Shown here: positions 9,552-20,521 of the stretch, piece after piece | How the letters are laid out: each line of letters opens with the position of its first letter | Position numbering within the stretch: position 1 is the stretch's first letter | DNA from: Candidatus Accumulibacter appositus | GTDB taxonomy: Bacteria > Pseudomonadota > Gammaproteobacteria > Burkholderiales > Rhodocyclaceae | Assembly: GCA_000585055.1 (NCBI GenBank) | Contig: JEMX01000011.1 | Coordinates: 124,374-188,373, forward strand | Length of the DNA: 64,000 nt | Direction of reading: 5' to 3' | Translations under genes and position numbers: made by a program | Notes under the pieces: model-generated | The model's database searches: none | Told to the model about the DNA's origin: nothing | Seen by the model: only the letters and a program-made list of their open reading frames with translations

Positions 9552-10548
9552 CGCCGCTCAACCATTTGACGTACTGCGGAACCGCTGCTTCGACGCTGCA
9601 AAACTCGTGCTTGTAACCCGCCTTGCGCAGTTGCGAAAGGTCGGCCTGGGTAAAGTTCTGGTACTTGCCGCGCAGATCCGTTGGAAACGGGATGTACTCG
9701 ATCAGGCCACGCTCGACCAGTTCCGCGAGCGGCAGCGCTTCCTCTCCGGCCAGCGCGCGGCAGGCATTGACATTCGCCGTTGCCAGCTCGTTGAAAGTCT
9801 GCGCCCGCCCCGTGCCAACGTTGAAGATGCCCGACTTTTCCGGATGATCGAGGAAGTGCAGGTTCACCCGTGCAATGTCGTCGACGTAGACGAAGTCGCG
9901 CCGCTGCTCGCCATCGGCGTAGCCATCGCTGCCCGCAAAGAGTTTGACCCGGCCTTCGCTCTGGAACTGGTGATAGTGATGAAAGGCGACCGACGCCATC
10001 CGCCCCTTGTGCGATTCGCGTGCGCCGTAGACGTTGAAATAGCGAAAACCGACAACCTGCGAATTGCACGAGCCGGCAGCCGCGAGGCGCTGGCGAACGA
10101 TCTGGTCGAAGAGAAACTTCGAATAGCCGTAGACATTCAGCGGCGCCTCGTATGGCCGCTCTTCCCTGAAGACACCGCCACCGCCGTAGGTCGCCGCACT
10201 CGAAGCATAGAGAAACTGCGCTTCCTGATCGAGGCACCAGTCCAGAATCGCCAGCGAGTAGCGGTAGTTGTTCTCCATCATGTAGCGGCCATCGCTTTCC
10301 ATGGTGTCGGAACAAGCGCCCTGGTGAAGAATGGCATCGACATCGCCATCGAAATCGCCGGCGACCAGGCGCTCGATGAATTCATTCTTGTCGAGGTAGT
10401 CGGCAATCTCGCAATCGACGAGATTCCTGAACTTGTCGGCCTTACTGAGATTGTCGACGGCAATGATCTCGCGCACACCGCGTTCGTTCAGCGCCTTGAC
10501 CAGATTGGCGCCGATAAAACCGGCGGCGCCCGTGACAATGGTATACAT
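9544..10548 (-). CDS. hldD: ADP-L-glycero-D-manno-heptose 6-epimerase
   Basis: A 334-residue short-chain dehydrogenase-like epimerase that makes the heptose donor for LPS inner core. The Rossmann motif [11 protein letters not shown] is at residues 7-17 and the YGYSK catalytic motif near residue 140. A GAGGTAG ribosome binding site precedes the ATG. It lies 9 bases after rfaE1, the kinase of the same pathway, and overlaps cysM. Full length, nothing missing. Confidence 0.96.
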   Translation of the reverse strand: MYTIVTGAAGFIGANLVKALNERGVREIIAVDNLSKADKFRNLVDCEIADYLDKNEFIERLVAGDFDGDVDAILHQGACSDTMESDGRYMMENNYRYSLAILDWCLDQEAQFLYASSAATYGGGGVFREERPYEAPLNVYGYSKFLFDQIVRQRLAAAGSCNSQVVGFRYFNVYGARESHKGRMASVAFHHYHQFQSEGRVKLFAGSDGYADGEQRRDFVYVDDIARVNLHFLDHPEKSGIFNVGTGRAQTFNELATANVNACRALAGEEALPLAELVERGLIEYIPFPTDLRGKYQNFTQADLSQLRKAGYKHEFCSVEAAVPQYVKWLSGGV

Positions 10549-10557
10549 GTTTCTACC

Positions 10558-11490
10558 TCAGTTCAGTGCAGCATCAAGCTCGTCACGGCTGACCACCGCC
10601 GTGCCGAGTTTTCCAACCACCAGGCCGGCGGCAACATTCGCCGCATGCACGGCGTCCGCCCAGGCGGCCCCACCCGCCAACATCACTGCGAGCGTCGCGA
10701 TGACCGTATCGCCAGCGCCGGAAACGTCGAAGACCTCTCTCGCCACCGCCTGCTCGTGCACGGCTCCAGTGGCGTGAAAAAGGGACATCCCCTCCTCGCT
10801 GCGCGTCACCAGCAAGGCCTCCAGTCCGAGCTCGGTGCGTAGCGCTGAAGCCTTGCGGGCAAGCCCGTGCTCGTCCTGCCAGCGACCTACCACTTCGCGC
10901 AACTCGGCACGGTTTGGAGTGACGATCGTCGCGCCGGCATACTTGGAGAAATCATCACCTTTCGGATCCACCAGCACTTTCTTGCCGGCAGCGCGCGCCA
11001 TGCGGATCATCTCGCCAATATGCGCCAGACCGCCCTTGCCGTAGTCGGAGAGAACCACCGCATCGCAATCGCAAAGGCGGGCCTCAAATTCGACAAGCTT
11101 GGCGCGCAGGACCTCGTGTGAGGGCCAGGTTTCGAAATCAATGCGCAGCAGCTGCTGTTGGCGACCAATGACCCGCAGCTTGACCGTCGTGCTGATCGCC
11201 GCATCAACATGCAGGCTGACATCGATCCCACCCGCTTGCAGCAGGTCTTGCAGATGTCGCCCGGCTTCGTCGTCGCCGACGACCGACAGCAGGGCGACGC
11301 GGGCACCCAGCGCGGCCACGTTGCGAGCGACATTGGCGGCCCCGCCCGGGCGCTCCTCGCTACGCGTCACCTTGACGACCGGCACCGGGGCCTCGGGAGA
11401 AATGCGCGCGACGTCACCAAACCAGTAGCGATCTAGCATCACATCGCCGACGATCAGCAGCCGAGCTTCCGACAGACTAGGGAGTTGCAT
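10558..11490 (-). CDS. rfaE1: D-glycero-beta-D-manno-heptose-7-phosphate kinase (RfaE1 domain only)
   Basis: A 310-residue PfkB-family sugar kinase. Family motifs: the N-terminal LIVGDVMLDRYW, the glycine-rich ERPGGAANVARN region, and the catalytic GAGDTVIATLA near residue 255. E. coli HldE is bifunctional; here the C-terminal adenylyltransferase (RfaE2) domain is absent, so that step must be encoded elsewhere, as is common in Betaproteobacteria. The ATG at 11490 follows AAAGGAAG; a TTG six codons upstream is less likely. It sits between lapB and hldD. Confidence 0.94.
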   Translation of the reverse strand: MQLPSLSEARLLIVGDVMLDRYWFGDVARISPEAPVPVVKVTRSEERPGGAANVARNVAALGARVALLSVVGDDEAGRHLQDLLQAGGIDVSLHVDAAISTTVKLRVIGRQQQLLRIDFETWPSHEVLRAKLVEFEARLCDCDAVVLSDYGKGGLAHIGEMIRMARAAGKKVLVDPKGDDFSKYAGATIVTPNRAELREVVGRWQDEHGLARKASALRTELGLEALLVTRSEEGMSLFHATGAVHEQAVAREVFDVSGAGDTVIATLAVMLAGGAAWADAVHAANVAAGLVVGKLGTAVVSRDELDAALN

Positions 11491-11573
11491 GGCGCTTCCT
11501 TTTGGCAAGACAAGCTGTGCTCACCAGGCGGGCCGGCCGGGTAGCCAGCGCGGTGGCAGGCGACATGGAACTC

Positions 11574-12743
11574 CTAGGGTGTCAGATCAAACTCTTCGGT
11601 GCGCTTCGGCGAGTAGGTCTCCCAACCGCCACAAGCCGGACAACGCCAGTAAAACTGACGCGCCTTGAAGCCGCAATTATCGCACCGATAGCGAGCCAGG
11701 CGACGCGTGTAACTTTGCACGATCCCCTTCGCCAGATCGAGGTCGGGGCGGATGTCCGGCGAGGCAAAATGCAGCCTTGCCTCGAGCAGCTTGTCGAAGC
11801 CAAGCAGCGTCGGATTCCGCTTCAGTTCGTCGCGGACGAGCCGGTAGGCGGCTTCCGGCCCACTGCTTTCAAGTTCCAGCTGAAAAACCACGTCGAGAAG
11901 GTCGAGCGAAGGGTAGTGATCAAGATAACCGCGCAACAGTTGCAGGCCCGCCTCTCGCCGCTCTTGCTTGCGAAAGGCGTCAAGCAAGCGCTTTGCGACC
12001 AGCGCCAGATAGGTCGGATCCTGCTGTTCGATCCGCTGCCACGAGGCGATGGCGGCAGCAAAATGATCCTGCTGAAACTGCAGGTCGCCCTGAAGCAGGC
12101 TGGCGCGAACGCACTTGCGGTTGCGTTCAAGTGCCATTTGCAGGAAGTTTTCCGCCAAATCCGGACGCGAGCGAATCATTTCGGCAGCGGCCAGTTCGCA
12201 ATAGTACTCGGCGATCTCTTTGTGCGAAGCAAAATCCGGCAGCTCCGAGGCGATCGCTATCGCCTTCTCCCAATCTTTCTCCAACTGGTAGATCTCGAGC
12301 AGGTTGCGTTTCGCATCTTCGGCCATCGCCGAATTACGTAGCTTTTCGAAGACTGCTTCCGCGCCGTCGAGTAGCCCGGCCTTGAGGTAATCCTGGCCCA
12401 GTTCGGCGAGCGCCTGCAGTTTCAAGTCCTGCGGTAGATCTTCGCGCTCGGCGAGGTTCTGGTGCATGCGAATCGCGCGCTCGGTCTCACCACGGCGGCG
12501 AAATAGGCTACCGAGTGCAAAGTGAATTTCGACGGTCTGCGGGTCGACTTTTACGGCTTCGACAAAGGCCTCGATGGCCCGGTCGGGCTGCTCGTTGAGC
12601 AGGAAGTTGAGACCCTGGAAATACGAACGTGGCAGGGTTCGCGATTCCTTTACCAGGTGTCTGATATCAACGCGCGCCGCCGCCCACCCCAGCCCGAAGA
12701 AGAGCGGGAAAAGCAGCAGCTGCCAGTACTCGAACTCGATCAT
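11574..12743 (-). CDS. lapB: LPS assembly regulator LapB (YciM)
   Basis: A 389-residue membrane-anchored TPR protein, the same length as E. coli LapB. An N-terminal helix (WQLLLFPLFFGLGWAAA) is followed by DIRHLVKESRTLP, several TPR units, and a C-terminal rubredoxin-type metal domain with two CxxC pairs (CDNCGF and CPACGG). Known role: LapB recruits FtsH to degrade LpxC and so balances LPS against phospholipid. The start is MIEFEYW; an earlier in-frame start adds 30 residues without family character. It follows lapA and precedes the heptose genes, which fits LPS control. Confidence 0.95.
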   Translation of the reverse strand: MIEFEYWQLLLFPLFFGLGWAAARVDIRHLVKESRTLPRSYFQGLNFLLNEQPDRAIEAFVEAVKVDPQTVEIHFALGSLFRRRGETERAIRMHQNLAEREDLPQDLKLQALAELGQDYLKAGLLDGAEAVFEKLRNSAMAEDAKRNLLEIYQLEKDWEKAIAIASELPDFASHKEIAEYYCELAAAEMIRSRPDLAENFLQMALERNRKCVRASLLQGDLQFQQDHFAAAIASWQRIEQQDPTYLALVAKRLLDAFRKQERREAGLQLLRGYLDHYPSLDLLDVVFQLELESSGPEAAYRLVRDELKRNPTLLGFDKLLEARLHFASPDIRPDLDLAKGIVQSYTRRLARYRCDNCGFKARQFYWRCPACGGWETYSPKRTEEFDLTP

Positions 12744-12903
12744 CCGGAAAACCGCCGGCGTGCACCCTCTGCTCCGCGAGGCCGGGAAGTGAGAACCGCA
12801 ACTGCGGTTTCCCCGGCGACGGGCGTGCGACAAGCTGCGCTTGTAGGTCTTAGGCAGCGCCTGACGATGGCCAACTCACCTGCTCGCTGCTTTCCGAGCA
12901 CAC

Positions 12904-13185
12904 TCACATCGGCCTCTCGCGATGAGCGACGAGGCGTGCACGAACCTGGCTCAGCTCGCGCTTCAAGCGGGCGATCTCGCGGCGCCGGCCAAGCAAGGAA
13001 GCAAGCAGGAAAAGCATCCCGGAGGCGACGCCGGCCGCAAAAAAAGCAAACAGCATGATCGCCAGTGGCGCCTGCCAAGCGGTGTCAAGAAAAAAACGGA
13101 CGTCTACCGGATCTGTATTTCTGATGGCAAACGCACATAGAAGGAGAAACACGGCAAATCTCAGGATCCAAACCAACCAACGCAT
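12904..13185 (-). CDS. lapA: LapA-domain membrane protein (YciS/DUF1049)
   Basis: A 93-residue inner-membrane protein with two helices (WLVWILRFAVFLLLCAFAI and IMLFAFFAAGVASGMLFLL), the NTDPVDVRFF loop of the family between them, and a basic helical tail. LapA partners LapB in LPS assembly. The start at MRWLVW is supported by GGGAAG upstream; longer in-frame versions add 46 residues with no family match. It lies between ihfB and lapB, an order seen in many proteobacteria. Confidence 0.88.
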   Translation of the reverse strand: MRWLVWILRFAVFLLLCAFAIRNTDPVDVRFFLDTAWQAPLAIMLFAFFAAGVASGMLFLLASLLGRRREIARLKRELSQVRARLVAHRERPM

Positions 13186-13253
13186 TATCAGCTTCCCATA
13201 GGAAACGGGCGACAACTCGCGTTGCCGCCCGCAATAAGACATAGCCTGACCAT

Positions 13254-13547
13254 TCAGATCACGTCCAGCGAGCCATCGACGCGCTCCCGCAGTTCCTTCC
13301 CGGCCTTGAAATGCGGAACCCACTTTTCGGGAACGTCAACCTTCTCACCGGACTTCGGGTTCCGACCAACACGCGGCGGCCGGTAATTCAGCGCAAAACT
13401 CCCGAAGCCGCGAATCTCGATACGATCGCCCTTGGACAAGGCCTCGGACATCGCATCGAGAATCGTTTTCACCGACAAATCAGCGTCCTTTGCGACCAGT
13501 TGGGGAAAGCGCCCGGCCAATTGACCGATAAGATCCGACTTGGTCAT
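13254..13547 (-). CDS. ihfB: Integration host factor subunit beta
   Basis: A 97-residue DNA-bending HU/IHF family protein. It begins MTKSDLI as IHF-beta does and carries the arm motif [21 protein letters not shown], with the proline that intercalates into the DNA minor groove. It functions as a heterodimer with IHF-alpha, which is not in this window. It lies 11 bases after rpsA, the usual position. Confidence 0.97.
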   Translation of the reverse strand: MTKSDLIGQLAGRFPQLVAKDADLSVKTILDAMSEALSKGDRIEIRGFGSFALNYRPPRVGRNPKSGEKVDVPEKWVPHFKAGKELRERVDGSLDVI

Positions 13548-13558
13548 CCTCTATAACC

Positions 13559-15256
13559 CTACTGGGGGTTGTTGAGCTTGGCCTTCAGCAAGGCGCCAAG
13601 GTTGGTAGTCCCAGCACTGGCACTGCTATCCGCAGAAAACTTCTGCATCGCCTCGTGCTGCTCTGCCTGATCCTTGGCTTTGATCGACAAGCTGATCGAA
13701 CGTGTCTTGCGATCGACATTGATGATCATCGCTTCGACGGAGTCCCCTTCCTTATACACCTTGGTCAGATCGTCGACGCGATCGCGCGAGACCTCGGAGG
13801 CACGCAGATAGGCTTCCATGTCGCCATCGAGCATCACCACGGCGCCACGTGCGTCAACCGACTTGACGATGCCGCGGACAACACTGTTCTTCTCGTGGGT
13901 GGCAATATAGCTGGTGTAGGGATCGCCATCGAGCTGCTTGATACCCAGGGAAATCCGCTCCTTGTCGGTATCGATTGCCAGCACCACCGCGTCGACTTCG
14001 TCGCCCTTCTTGAAGTTGCGAATCGCTTCGTCACCGGGCTGCGACCACGAAAGGTCGGACAGGTGAACCAGACCATCGATGCCGCCGGGAAGACCAATGA
14101 AGACGCCGAAATCGGTGATCGACTTGATGGCACCGCGCACGCGGTCACCCTTCTTGTAGTTCATCGAGAAGTCGTCCCACGGGTTGGCAGCACACTGCTT
14201 CATTCCCAGCGAAATACGGCGGCGATCCTCATCGATCTCGAGGATCATCACTTCGACCTCATCGCCCAGCTGGACAACCTTGGACGGGTGGACGTTCTTG
14301 TTGGTCCAGTCCATCTCTGAAACGTGAACCAGCCCTTCGATACCCTGCTCGATTTCGACGAAGGCACCGTAGTCGGTAAGGTTGGTGACCTTGCCGAAGA
14401 GGCGGGTCGTCGCCGGGTAGCGGCGCGAAATACCCACCCAGGGATCTTCGCCGAGCTGCTTGAGACCGAGGGAGACACGGTTCTTTTCCTGGTCGAACTT
14501 GAGGATCTTGGCCTGCAATTCGTCGCCCACGGCGAGAACTTCAGAGGGATGGCGAACACGACGCCATGCCAGATCGGTGATGTGCAGCAAGCCATCGATA
14601 CCACCGAGGTCGACAAAAGCACCGTAGTCGGTGATGTTCTTGACCACGCCCTTGACGACACTGCCTTCCTTGAGGGCAGCCAGCAGCGCATCGCGCTCTT
14701 CGCCAACGCTCGCCTCGAGCACCGCACGCCGCGAAACGACGACGTTGTTGCGCTTGCGGTCGAGCTTGATGACTTTGAATTCGTAGGTCTTGCCTTCGTA
14801 CGGAGTGGTGTCCTTGACCGGACGCATGTCGACCAGCGAACCTGGCAGGAATGCACGCACGCCGTTGGTCATGACCGTCAAGCCGCCCTTGACCTTGCCG
14901 GTAATCGTGCCGGACACCAGGCTGCCGTCGTTGAGGGCCAGTTCAAGCGCGTTCCACGCCGCGACCCGCTTGGCGCGATCGCGCGACAGGCGAGTTTCAC
15001 CGAAACCGTTCTCGAGTTGCTCGATGGCGACCTGGACGAAGTCACCAACGCCAACTTCCAGTTCACCCTGATCGCTCAGGAATTCTTCAAGGTCAATATA
15101 GCTTTCCGACTTGAGGCCGGCGTTAACCACGACAAAGTTCTGGTCAATACGCACGACTTCCGCAGTGATGACCTCGCCGGGGCGCATCTCCTGACGGCCA
15201 AGACTTTCTTCGAAAAGTTCGGCAAAGCTTTCTTCCATGGTGGGATTGTCTGACAT
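13559..15256 (-). CDS. rpsA: 30S ribosomal protein S1
   Basis: A 565-residue protein with six S1 RNA-binding domains. The first two are divergent and bind the ribosome; the last four carry the clear repeat pattern GxVxxxxDYGAFVxL...GLxHxSxxxW...GDEVxxxxLxxDxxxxRxSLG. S1 brings mRNA to the 30S subunit. It begins about 190 bases after the cmk domain ends, enough room for its own promoter, and is followed closely by ihfB. Confidence 0.98.
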   Translation of the reverse strand: MSDNPTMEESFAELFEESLGRQEMRPGEVITAEVVRIDQNFVVVNAGLKSESYIDLEEFLSDQGELEVGVGDFVQVAIEQLENGFGETRLSRDRAKRVAAWNALELALNDGSLVSGTITGKVKGGLTVMTNGVRAFLPGSLVDMRPVKDTTPYEGKTYEFKVIKLDRKRNNVVVSRRAVLEASVGEERDALLAALKEGSVVKGVVKNITDYGAFVDLGGIDGLLHITDLAWRRVRHPSEVLAVGDELQAKILKFDQEKNRVSLGLKQLGEDPWVGISRRYPATTRLFGKVTNLTDYGAFVEIEQGIEGLVHVSEMDWTNKNVHPSKVVQLGDEVEVMILEIDEDRRRISLGMKQCAANPWDDFSMNYKKGDRVRGAIKSITDFGVFIGLPGGIDGLVHLSDLSWSQPGDEAIRNFKKGDEVDAVVLAIDTDKERISLGIKQLDGDPYTSYIATHEKNSVVRGIVKSVDARGAVVMLDGDMEAYLRASEVSRDRVDDLTKVYKEGDSVEAMIINVDRKTRSISLSIKAKDQAEQHEAMQKFSADSSASAGTTNLGALLKAKLNNPQ

Positions 15257-15444
15257 ATGAATTGAGTTACCTAACCGCAGAGCTGCGGGGTGAGTTGAAA
15301 ATGATCACCAGCTCCGATCACCGCACAGTGTTCGCCGGCAGGTGAGCACGGACAGTGCACTGGCAGCCCCTGAACGGAGCGGCCACTGTGCCGACGGAAC
15401 GACGCATGGAGCTGGCAACGCCTTTGGCGAACGGAAAAGCCGTT

Positions 15445-17397
15445 TCACCGTTTTTCGGAGACCTTGTTGACCCATTCCAGCACCTGCGCCACCGCTGAGG
15501 CGATTGTCAGGTTTGTCGTGTCGAGCAATTCAGCATCCGCACTCTGCTGCATCGGAGCGACGCTACGTTGGCTATCCCGTTCGTCACGTTCGCGCAGATC
15601 CAGCAAGAGGGCTGCAATACTAGCAGCGATTCCTTTTTCGATCAACTGCTTATGACGCCTCTCAGCGCGCACCTCGACGTCTGCCGTGAGGAAGACTTTG
15701 CGCATCGAATCCGGGAAGACCACCGAGCCCATGTCGCGCCCATCGGCCACCAGTCCGGGCGGGCGGCGAAAAGCCCGCTGCCGGAACAGCAAGGCGGCAC
15801 GTACGGCCGGCAGCGCCGCCACCCGCGACGCGCCGAAGGAAATTTCTTCGCTGCGAATGGCGTCCCCGACGTCCTCGCCGGCAAGCCTGATCAGGCCGCC
15901 CGAGAAGTCGACGTCGAGATTGGCCGCAATCACCGCGACAGCCGCTTCGTCGTCCCAGCCGACAAGCGCCCGGCGAGCGGCCAGAGCAGTCAGGCGATAA
16001 AGCGCCCCGGAATCCAGATAATGCCAGCCGAGCGCCTCGGCGACGCGCGCAGCGACGGTCCCTTTGCCGGAGGCCGACGTGCCATCGACAGCCACCACCG
16101 GCACCGGCCGGGTGACTGCTGCAAAGCGCTCGAAGTAGTCGGGAAAGGTTTTGCTGACCACCGCCGGGTCGTTGATGCGCACTGGCGTAGCCAGTGCCGC
16201 CAGCGAAAAGCACATCGCCATGCGGTGGTCATCGAAAGTCGCGATCGCCGCCGCGCGCAGATCCTGTGGGCTGGCGGGCGGTACGACGCGAATGAAATCG
16301 TCGCCGGTTTCGACCCCGGCACCAAGCTTGCGCAGCTCACTGGCCATCGCTGCGATGCGGTCGGTTTCCTTGACCCGCCAGCTGGCAATGTTGCGCAAAG
16401 TCGTCGGACCCTCGGCAAACAGGGCGACGGTGGCCAGCGTCATGGCCGCGTCCGGGATGTGATTGCAGTCCAGATCGATGCCCTGCAGCCGGCCATCGAC
16501 GGCGGCCGCTGCCTCGATCCAGTGGTCGCCAAAAGTCATTCTGGCCCCCATCGCGGCGAGTGCGTCGGCGAAGCGCACGTCGCCCTGAAGCGAGTCCCTG
16601 TCTACACCTTCGACCCGTAGCGGACCGCCGCCAATCGCCCCCAGGGCGAGAAAATACGATGCCGACGACGCATCGCCCTCAACCGTGAGGACACCCGGCG
16701 AGCGATAGGCACTCGCGGCCGGCACGGTAAAACGCTGCCAGCCTTCGCGACGCACCTCGACGCCAAAGCGCGCCATGCTGGCCAGAGTGAGTTCGACGTA
16801 GGGTCGCGAAATCAACTCGCCGACTACTTCGACCGTCGTCGCGACAGTGCGCAGCGGCAAGGCCATCAGCAGGCCGGTGAGAAACTGGCTCGAGACGTCA
16901 CCGCGTACGCGGACCACCTCGGCCAGGCAGGACGTCGGTGAAGAAATCGCCAAGGGCGGAAACCCGTCCTGCTCACGGTAAGCGATCTCGGCGCCAAGCT
17001 GCCGCAAACCGTCGACGAGATCGGCGATTGGTCGTTCGTGCATCCGCGCCACGCCCGACAGTCGATAGTCACCGCCAGCCAGAGCCAGCACCGCGGTCAA
17101 TGAGCGGAAGGCCGTACCGGCGTTGCCGACAAAAAGCTCCGCCTCGCGCACCGGAAAAACGCCGCCGACGCCACCGACCCGAAAGCTATTCTCAGCCAGC
17201 GCCTCGACCTTGACACCCAGCGTGCGCAGCGCGTCAATCATGCGTGCCGTATCGTCCGACTGCAGCAGGTCGCGAAGCTCGGTGTCGCCGCTGGCCAGCG
17301 CAGCGAGCAGCAATAGCCGATTGGAAATGCTCTTCGAACCGGGTAGGCGCACCGTGCCCTGAGCGCCGAGAAGCTGCGGCAGATCGATGAAGTCCAT
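15445..17397 (-). CDS. aroA-cmk: Fused EPSP synthase and cytidylate kinase (AroA-Cmk)
   Basis: A 650-residue fusion. Residues 1 to about 430 are EPSP synthase: [10 protein letters not shown] near the start, [20 protein letters not shown] and DDHRMAMCF. From about 433 to the end is CMP kinase: [14 protein letters not shown]-loop, YLDSGALYR, and the GRDMGSVVF and RDERDSQR nucleotide-site motifs. The two meet with almost no linker. EPSP synthase makes the chorismate precursor; Cmk phosphorylates CMP/dCMP. Both domains keep their key residues. AAGGAC precedes the ATG at 17397, 2 bases after tyrA ends. The same fusion is known in some other Betaproteobacteria; in most relatives these are neighbouring separate genes. 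Confidence 0.95.
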   Translation of the reverse strand: MDFIDLPQLLGAQGTVRLPGSKSISNRLLLLAALASGDTELRDLLQSDDTARMIDALRTLGVKVEALAENSFRVGGVGGVFPVREAELFVGNAGTAFRSLTAVLALAGGDYRLSGVARMHERPIADLVDGLRQLGAEIAYREQDGFPPLAISSPTSCLAEVVRVRGDVSSQFLTGLLMALPLRTVATTVEVVGELISRPYVELTLASMARFGVEVRREGWQRFTVPAASAYRSPGVLTVEGDASSASYFLALGAIGGGPLRVEGVDRDSLQGDVRFADALAAMGARMTFGDHWIEAAAAVDGRLQGIDLDCNHIPDAAMTLATVALFAEGPTTLRNIASWRVKETDRIAAMASELRKLGAGVETGDDFIRVVPPASPQDLRAAAIATFDDHRMAMCFSLAALATPVRINDPAVVSKTFPDYFERFAAVTRPVPVVAVDGTSASGKGTVAARVAEALGWHYLDSGALYRLTALAARRALVGWDDEAAVAVIAANLDVDFSGGLIRLAGEDVGDAIRSEEISFGASRVAALPAVRAALLFRQRAFRRPPGLVADGRDMGSVVFPDSMRKVFLTADVEVRAERRHKQLIEKGIAASIAALLLDLRERDERDSQRSVAPMQQSADAELLDTTNLTIASAVAQVLEWVNKVSEKR

Positions 17398-17399
17398 GT

Positions 17400-18305
17400 T
17401 CAAGTCCTTGTTTTGCTCGCGGCCCACTCGCGCCGCGCCGTGCGGGCAAGGTCGAAAGTCGCTTCCAGGCGGGCACCATCGCCCTGCTGCAGGGCGTCGC
17501 GCAGCTCGTCAAGCTGCTCGCGGTAACGATCGAGTTCCTCGAGCAGCGCCTTCTGGTTGGCCAAGCAGATGTCGCGCCACATCTCGGGATGGCTGGCGGC
17601 AATGCGTGTGAAGTCGCGGAAACCGCTGGCCGCATAGGCGAACAGGAGCTCGCGGTTGTCGCGACACGCCAGATCATGCACCAGGGCAAAGGACAGCAGA
17701 TGCGGCAGATGGCTGACCGCTGCAAAGATGCGATCGTGTTCCGCCGGAGCCAGCTCCCGGATCAGGCCACCGCAGGCTTCCCACGCTGCGCGGACGCAGG
17801 CGATATTCGCTTTGCTGCTCTCCGGCAAGGGCGTCAGCACCACCTGCTTTCCCTGATAGAGATCAGGCCGCGCGGCAAGTGCGCCACTGTTTTCGGCGCC
17901 GGCAATCGGATGCGCCGGGACGAACTGCCCGATACGCTCGCCAAAGCACGCGCGCGCCGCCCTTACCACGTCTTCCTTGGTACTGCCGGCGTCCGTGACC
18001 ACCGTCTGCGCCCCCAGACAGGGCGCAATGCGCGCCATGACCTCGGGGGTCGTCCCAACCGGCGTGGCGATCAGCACCAGGTCGGCATTCGACACTTCCT
18101 GGCCGACGTTGAAACCGGCCCGATCGACGATCCCCAACTCCAGTGCCTGCGTCAGTGAGCCAAGCGTGCGCCCGAAACCAACGACCTCCGTGGCCCGCCC
18201 GGCGGCTTTGAGCGCCAGTGCAAAAGAGCCACCGATCAAGCCGACGCCAAAGACCACGACCTTGCCCAAGGGAGCCGCGCCGCTCACAGCCGGACACCCG
18301 CGCAT
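17400..18305 (-). CDS. tyrA: Prephenate dehydrogenase
   Basis: A 301-residue NAD(P)-dependent dehydrogenase of tyrosine synthesis. The Rossmann motif is [17 protein letters not shown] near the N-terminus; the catalytic histidine lies in [12 protein letters not shown], and the [11 protein letters not shown] motif follows. There is no chorismate mutase domain, since the mutase is on PheA. It lies 7 bases after hisC and 2 bases before aroA-cmk. Confidence 0.95.
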   Translation of the reverse strand: MRGCPAVSGAAPLGKVVVFGVGLIGGSFALALKAAGRATEVVGFGRTLGSLTQALELGIVDRAGFNVGQEVSNADLVLIATPVGTTPEVMARIAPCLGAQTVVTDAGSTKEDVVRAARACFGERIGQFVPAHPIAGAENSGALAARPDLYQGKQVVLTPLPESSKANIACVRAAWEACGGLIRELAPAEHDRIFAAVSHLPHLLSFALVHDLACRDNRELLFAYAASGFRDFTRIAASHPEMWRDICLANQKALLEELDRYREQLDELRDALQQGDGARLEATFDLARTARREWAASKTRT

Positions 18306-18312
18306 GAATCGC

Positions 18313-19401
18313 TCATAAGGACCTCTCCAGGGCGTCCAGGAAACGGCTGTTTTCGCTTTCGGTGCCGATCGTCACCCGCAGCCAGTCGGTCATCCCGTAC
18401 GCGGCGATCGGGCGAACGATGACTCCGTTCTGGAGCAGCTTCTGGTTCACTGCCGCCGCGTTCGCCGCGCAAAAGCTGACGAAATTGCCGTGCGACGGGA
18501 TATGGCGACAGGCCAGTCGTTTCAGCCCGGCAACGAGTTGCTCCATGCCTGCACGGTTCAGTGTGTAGCTCCTGGCGACGAATTCGTGGTCGTCGAGCGC
18601 CGCCTGTGCCGCCGCCAAGGCCAGGTTGTTGCAGTTGAACGGCTGGCGAACACGATTCATCAGGTCGGCAATCTCCGCCGAGCCCAGCGCATAACCGATG
18701 CGCAGACCGGCCATGCCGTAGATCTTCGAGAACGTGCGGGTAATCACCAGGTTCGCGTGCTCGCCCAGCCAAGCGCTGGTGTCGACACGGTCGGCCGGCG
18801 ACAGGTATTCGTTATAGGCTTCATCGAGGACCACCACGACCTCCGCCGGCACCGCCTGCAGAAAGGCCTTCAGCCGCGCATACGGCAAGAAAGTGCCGGT
18901 CGGATTGTTGGGGTTTGCTATCCAGATCAATCGCGTATCGGGCCGGATCGCGCTGTGCATCGCGTCCAGGTCATGGCCATAGTTGCTGGCCGCAACCGCG
19001 ATCGGCTCAGCGCCCGCCGAGATCGTCGCCAGCGGATAGACGGCAAAAGCATACTGCGCGAAGATCGCCGAGCGGCCCGGCGCCAGAAAAACGCGCGCCA
19101 CCAGATCGAGCACGTCATTCGAGCCGTTGCCGAGAACGATGCGCTCCCTTCCCAGCCCCGTACGCTCGGCAAGCGCCTGCTTCAGGGCGAAGTCATCCGG
19201 ATAACGCGACAGGCCGGCGATCGCCTCGACCACCGCCGCCCGCGCCTTGGGGCTCATGCCGAGCGGATTCTCGTTAGACGCCAGCTTGACGATTTTCTCG
19301 ACGGCAAGACCCAGGTCGCGCGCCAGCTGCGTGATCGGCTTGCCCGGCTGGTACGGTGAAATGGAGCGGATGTACGGCAGGGATTGTTCGTGGATGGGCA
19401 T
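18313..19401 (-). CDS. hisC: Histidinol-phosphate / aromatic aminotransferase
   Basis: A 362-residue fold-type I PLP aminotransferase. Motifs: KLASNENPLG near the N-terminus, NPNNPTGTF, VVLDEAYNEY, and the PLP lysine in TRTFSKIYGMAGLRIGYALG. The start ATG at 19401 has GAGGA at good spacing; an upstream start adds 19 residues. Its place between pheA and tyrA suggests an aromatic aminotransferase role as well as, or instead of, histidine synthesis; the known proteobacterial supraoperon places a HisC homolog here for that reason. Substrate preference is not readable from sequence. Confidence 0.93.
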   Translation of the reverse strand: MPIHEQSLPYIRSISPYQPGKPITQLARDLGLAVEKIVKLASNENPLGMSPKARAAVVEAIAGLSRYPDDFALKQALAERTGLGRERIVLGNGSNDVLDLVARVFLAPGRSAIFAQYAFAVYPLATISAGAEPIAVAASNYGHDLDAMHSAIRPDTRLIWIANPNNPTGTFLPYARLKAFLQAVPAEVVVVLDEAYNEYLSPADRVDTSAWLGEHANLVITRTFSKIYGMAGLRIGYALGSAEIADLMNRVRQPFNCNNLALAAAQAALDDHEFVARSYTLNRAGMEQLVAGLKRLACRHIPSHGNFVSFCAANAAAVNQKLLQNGVIVRPIAAYGMTDWLRVTIGTESENSRFLDALERSL

Positions 19402-19429
19402 CCATGTTCCTCGAAGAAGTGCGACCGGC

Positions 19430-20521
19430 CTAGTAGGCGGCCATCGGGTACGAGCCAAGGATCTTGAGATAGGGCGCGCGCCGGGTCAGTTCGGCAAGCG
19501 CTGTACGGACCGCCACATCGTCGCGATGACCTTCGAGGTCGACGAAAAAAACGTAGGCCCACAGCGTATGCCGCGCCGGTCGCGACTCCAGCCGAGTCAT
19601 CGACACACCGGCATCGGAAAACGGCGCCAGCAGCTTGCTGAGGGCACCGGTCTGATTATGCGCCGACATGATCAACGAGGTCCGGTCGCGCCCCGAAGGC
19701 CCGGCCTCCTGACGGCCAAGAACGACGAAACGCGTCGTATTGTTCGGTTCGTCCTCGACATTGCTCGCCAGTTGCGGAAGGCTATAGCGGTCGGCAGCTG
19801 CCTGACCCGCCAGCGCCGCGGCACCCGCCTCGGCAGCCGCCAACTGTGCCGCCTGCGCATTGCTGCCCACCGAAATACGCTGCGCGTGTGGTAGGGAGCG
19901 GTTCAGCCACTCGTGGCACTGCGCCAGCGACTGGGCGTGTGAATAGACTTTCTTGACCTCGCCCAGCGAAACCTCGTTCGACAGCAAATGCTGGTGGATG
20001 CGCAAGACCACTTCGCCACAGATTTTCAGCGGCGTGGTCAACAACAGGTCGAGCGTGCGCCCGATGGCCCCCTCGGTCGAGTTCTCGATCGGAACCACCG
20101 CGTAGTCGGCATGGCAGGCCTCGACTTCCCGAAAGACATCATCGATCGAGATCTGCGGCATCAAGCACGCGGCGTGACCGAAATGCTTGGTGGCGGCGCT
20201 CTCCGAAAAAGTCCCGAGTGGGCCGAGAAAAGCAATTCCCAGAGGCTGTTCAAGCGACAGACAAGCGGACATGACCTCGCGGAAGAACCAGGTCACGGTC
20301 TCGTTCGACAGCGGCCCGGCATTCTCTTCCTGGATGCGATGCAAGACCTGCGCTTCACGTTCGGGGCGATAGATGAAACCCGCCTCACCGTGACGCGCCT
20401 TGATCTCACCCACCTGCTGAGCAAAGCGCGCACGCTGGTTGAGCAGCTCGAGCAGCCGCCCGTCGAGGCTATCAATCTGCTGGCGGACAAGCGCCAATTC
20501 GCGCTGCAGCTCGTCGCTCAT
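19430..20521 (-). CDS. pheA: Chorismate mutase / prephenate dehydratase (P-protein)
   Basis: A 363-residue bifunctional enzyme of phenylalanine synthesis. Residues 1 to about 90 form the AroQ mutase domain (QIDSLDGRLLELLNQRA). From about 95 comes prephenate dehydratase (GPLGTFSESAATKHFG; ENSTEGAIGRTLDLL; NNTTRFVVLG), then an ACT domain (TGALSKLLAPF with the ESRP motif) for phenylalanine feedback. MSDEL is taken as the start; a GTG three codons upstream is possible. serC, which precedes pheA in many relatives, is not here; gyrA is next. Confidence 0.96.
   Translation of the reverse strand: MSDELQRELALVRQQIDSLDGRLLELLNQRARFAQQVGEIKARHGEAGFIYRPEREAQVLHRIQEENAGPLSNETVTWFFREVMSACLSLEQPLGIAFLGPLGTFSESAATKHFGHAACLMPQISIDDVFREVEACHADYAVVPIENSTEGAIGRTLDLLLTTPLKICGEVVLRIHQHLLSNEVSLGEVKKVYSHAQSLAQCHEWLNRSLPHAQRISVGSNAQAAQLAAAEAGAAALAGQAAADRYSLPQLASNVEDEPNNTTRFVVLGRQEAGPSGRDRTSLIMSAHNQTGALSKLLAPFSDAGVSMTRLESRPARHTLWAYVFFVDLEGHRDDVAVRTALAELTRRAPYLKILGSYPMAAY

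Noticed and set aside
9292..10842. A 516-codon plus-strand frame
   Set aside because: Antisense shadow of cysM, hldD and rfaE1, all certain genes; low-complexity composition typical of GC-rich shadows.
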